From Dermatophilaceae bacterium (GTDB taxonomy: Bacteria; Actinomycetota; Actinomycetes; Actinomycetales; Dermatophilaceae): a stretch of DNA of 12,516 nt. The notes beneath the pieces were generated by a model, which saw only the letters and a program-made list of their open reading frames with translations, was not told the origin of the DNA and ran no database searches. Location of the stretch: contig JABFXB010000051.1 of assembly GCA_013361975.1 (NCBI GenBank), positions 1 through 12,516 of the forward strand, read 5' to 3'. Of the stretch, positions 11,439-12,516 are shown one piece after another. Position 1 is the stretch's first letter. Every line of letters starts with the position of its first letter. Both the position numbers and the translations under genes were made by a program.

Positions 11439-12516
11439 GTGAGCACACACGAGGTGACCAACCAGGCCCCGCCCTTCGTCGGCGGGGACTTCTACGCCGA
11501 CGACGTGGCGCTCGCGGAGGGCGTCGAGCGGTGGGGTGGCCCGTCGGCCGCTGCTGAGCTGGCGCCGCTCGGCCTGCTGGCGGCGTCCGACCGGGCCCAG
11601 GAGCACGGGCGGCTCGCGGACGCCCACCGACCCGTGCTGCGCACGCACGACGCGCGGGGACATCGCGTCGACGAGGTGGAGTTCCACCCCTCGTGGCACT
11701 GGCTCATGACGCAGGCGGTCGGGGCCGGGCTGACGGCCGAGCCGTGGCTGGCCGCGGCGGGGTCGGGCGCCCACGTGCGCCGTGCGGCGGGCTTCGTCCT
11801 GTGGTCGCGGGTCGAGGCCGGGCACGGCTGTCCCGTCTCGATGACGTATGCCGCCGGCTCGGCGCTGCGGCACGACCGCACCCTGGGCGACCGCTGGCTC
11901 CCCGCCCTCGCGAGCCGTTCCTACGACTTCGGCATCCGGCCCGTCGGCGCCAAGTCGGGCGCAGTCGCGGGCATGGGCATGACCGAGAAGCAGGGCGGCT
12001 CGGACGTCCGTGCCAACACGACCCGGGCGGTGCCGACGCCCGGTGGTCCCCTGCCGGGCGAGACGTACCGGCTCACGGGCCACAAGTGGTTCTGCTCGGC
12101 CCCGATGAGCGACGTCTTCCTCGTGCTCGCGCAGGCGCCCGGCGGCCTCACCTGCTTCGTCGTGCCGCGCGCCCTCGACGACGGCTCGCGCAACGCCTTC
12201 GCCCTGCAGCGGCTCAAGGACAAGCTCGGCAACCACTCCAACGCCTCGAGCGAGGTCGAGCTCGACGGCACGTGGGGCAGCCGGCTCGGTGACGAGGGTC
12301 GGGGCGTGCGCACCATCATCGACATGGTCGGCGCGACCCGGCTCGACTGCGTGCTCGGCTCCACCGCCACGATGCGGGACGCGGTGGCGCGGGCGGTCCA
12401 CCACGCGCGGCACCGGAGCGCCTTCGGGGCCCTGCTCGTCGAGCAGCCCCTCATGCGCAACGTGCTCGCCGACCTCGCGCTCGAGGCGGAGGCCGCGACG
12501 GTGCTCGGCCTGCGGC
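11439..12516 (+). CDS. aidB: AidB-like acyl-CoA dehydrogenase family protein, 3' end cut by the window edge
   Basis: 359 codons are visible of an expected ~540. Strongly resembles E. coli AidB, the FAD protein induced in the adaptive response to alkylation that binds DNA and is thought to protect it. Signature blocks: GMGMTEKQGGSDVRANTT (178-195, flavin loop), GHKWFCSAP (214-222), LKDKLGNHSNASSEVE (259-274), TRLDC (300-304) and QPLMR (336-340). These are AidB-branch features not found in ordinary short-chain acyl-CoA dehydrogenases. The C-terminal DNA-binding domain lies beyond the edge and cannot be checked. The GTG at 11439 gives the normal APPFVGGDFY N-terminal region; a -10-like box six bases upstream suggests a leaderless mRNA. 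The DNA-protection role is from the family; isovaleryl-CoA dehydrogenase activity is the alternative. Confidence 0.88.
   Translation, partial: MSTHEVTNQAPPFVGGDFYADDVALAEGVERWGGPSAAAELAPLGLLAASDRAQEHGRLADAHRPVLRTHDARGHRVDEVEFHPSWHWLMTQAVGAGLTAEPWLAAAGSGAHVRRAAGFVLWSRVEAGHGCPVSMTYAAGSALRHDRTLGDRWLPALASRSYDFGIRPVGAKSGAVAGMGMTEKQGGSDVRANTTRAVPTPGGPLPGETYRLTGHKWFCSAPMSDVFLVLAQAPGGLTCFVVPRALDDGSRNAFALQRLKDKLGNHSNASSEVELDGTWGSRLGDEGRGVRTIIDMVGATRLDCVLGSTATMRDAVARAVHHARHRSAFGALLVEQPLMRNVLADLALEAEAATVLGLR

Noticed and set aside
11343..12413. Upstream extension of the YihY frame through the AidB-like gene
   Set aside because: The extension is Arg/Gly/Pro-rich antisense to AidB-like coding sequence, and the family N-terminus begins at 11342.
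1..12516. CRISPR arrays, transposons, riboswitches, toxin-antitoxin pairs or defence genes
   Set aside because: No regularly spaced repeats, transposase-like motifs, conserved aptamer cores or defence-family motifs were seen on either strand.

Overview
The window is very GC-rich, with codons ending mostly in G or C, GTG and TTG starts, and promoters close to start codons. This points to a high-GC actinobacterium. Gene content (acyl-CoA oxidase, stand-alone LigD-type polymerase, PabB/PabC, PGPGW membrane protein, Gly-Cys-Val tRNA cluster) would suit an Intrasporangiaceae-like lineage such as Janibacter, Terrabacter or Tetrasphaera. That family placement is inference. The region reads as ordinary chromosome: no transposase, integrase, phage gene, CRISPR array or toxin-antitoxin pair was seen.

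Left part (1-3616): a TetR-type repressor (cut by the left edge) is followed after one base by a large FAD acyl-CoA oxidase/dehydrogenase, a likely lipid-degradation unit with its own regulator. It converges, with three bases between stop codons, on a minus-strand pair: a minimal MOSC-like protein followed by a flavin-reductase-fold protein. The two stop codons sit inside one palindrome. A tRNA-Val(CAC) gene lies just upstream of the MOSC gene.

Middle (3659-7926, all minus strand): a thiol-type glutathione peroxidase, PabB, PabC and a PGPGW membrane protein lie head to tail as a probable operon. PabB and PabC together make p-aminobenzoate for folate; the glutaminase partner PabA is not in the window. 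Upstream is a stand-alone LigD polymerase domain (NHEJ type) with a probable leaderless promoter, and then tRNA-Gly(GCC) with a strong hairpin behind it.

Right-centre (8090-10255): a small protein with a possible zinc-binding CxxC...HxxxC pattern, an antibiotic-biosynthesis-monooxygenase (ABM) domain protein, a small membrane ORF, an apparently frameshifted HTH remnant and a GNAT acetyltransferase. They are followed by a minus-strand tRNA operon Gly(GCC)-Cys(GCA)-Val(GAC), with a promoter and a terminator hairpin visible. The Gly copy has the same sequence as the one near 7.9 kb.

Right end (10296-12516): a YihY/BrkB-family membrane protein and an AidB-like acyl-CoA dehydrogenase (cut by the right edge) diverge from a 96-base intergenic region.

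I did not find a convincing undescribed multi-gene system. The most unusual signals are non-genic. Outside RNA genes and their promoters, every TAT/ATA trinucleotide lies in a GTATGC hexamer. Five genes share a -10-like box placed 6-7 bases before the start codon, which suggests leaderless mRNAs. A decayed HTH gene lies between the ABM and GNAT genes. All functional calls rest on motif recognition by eye, without database searches.
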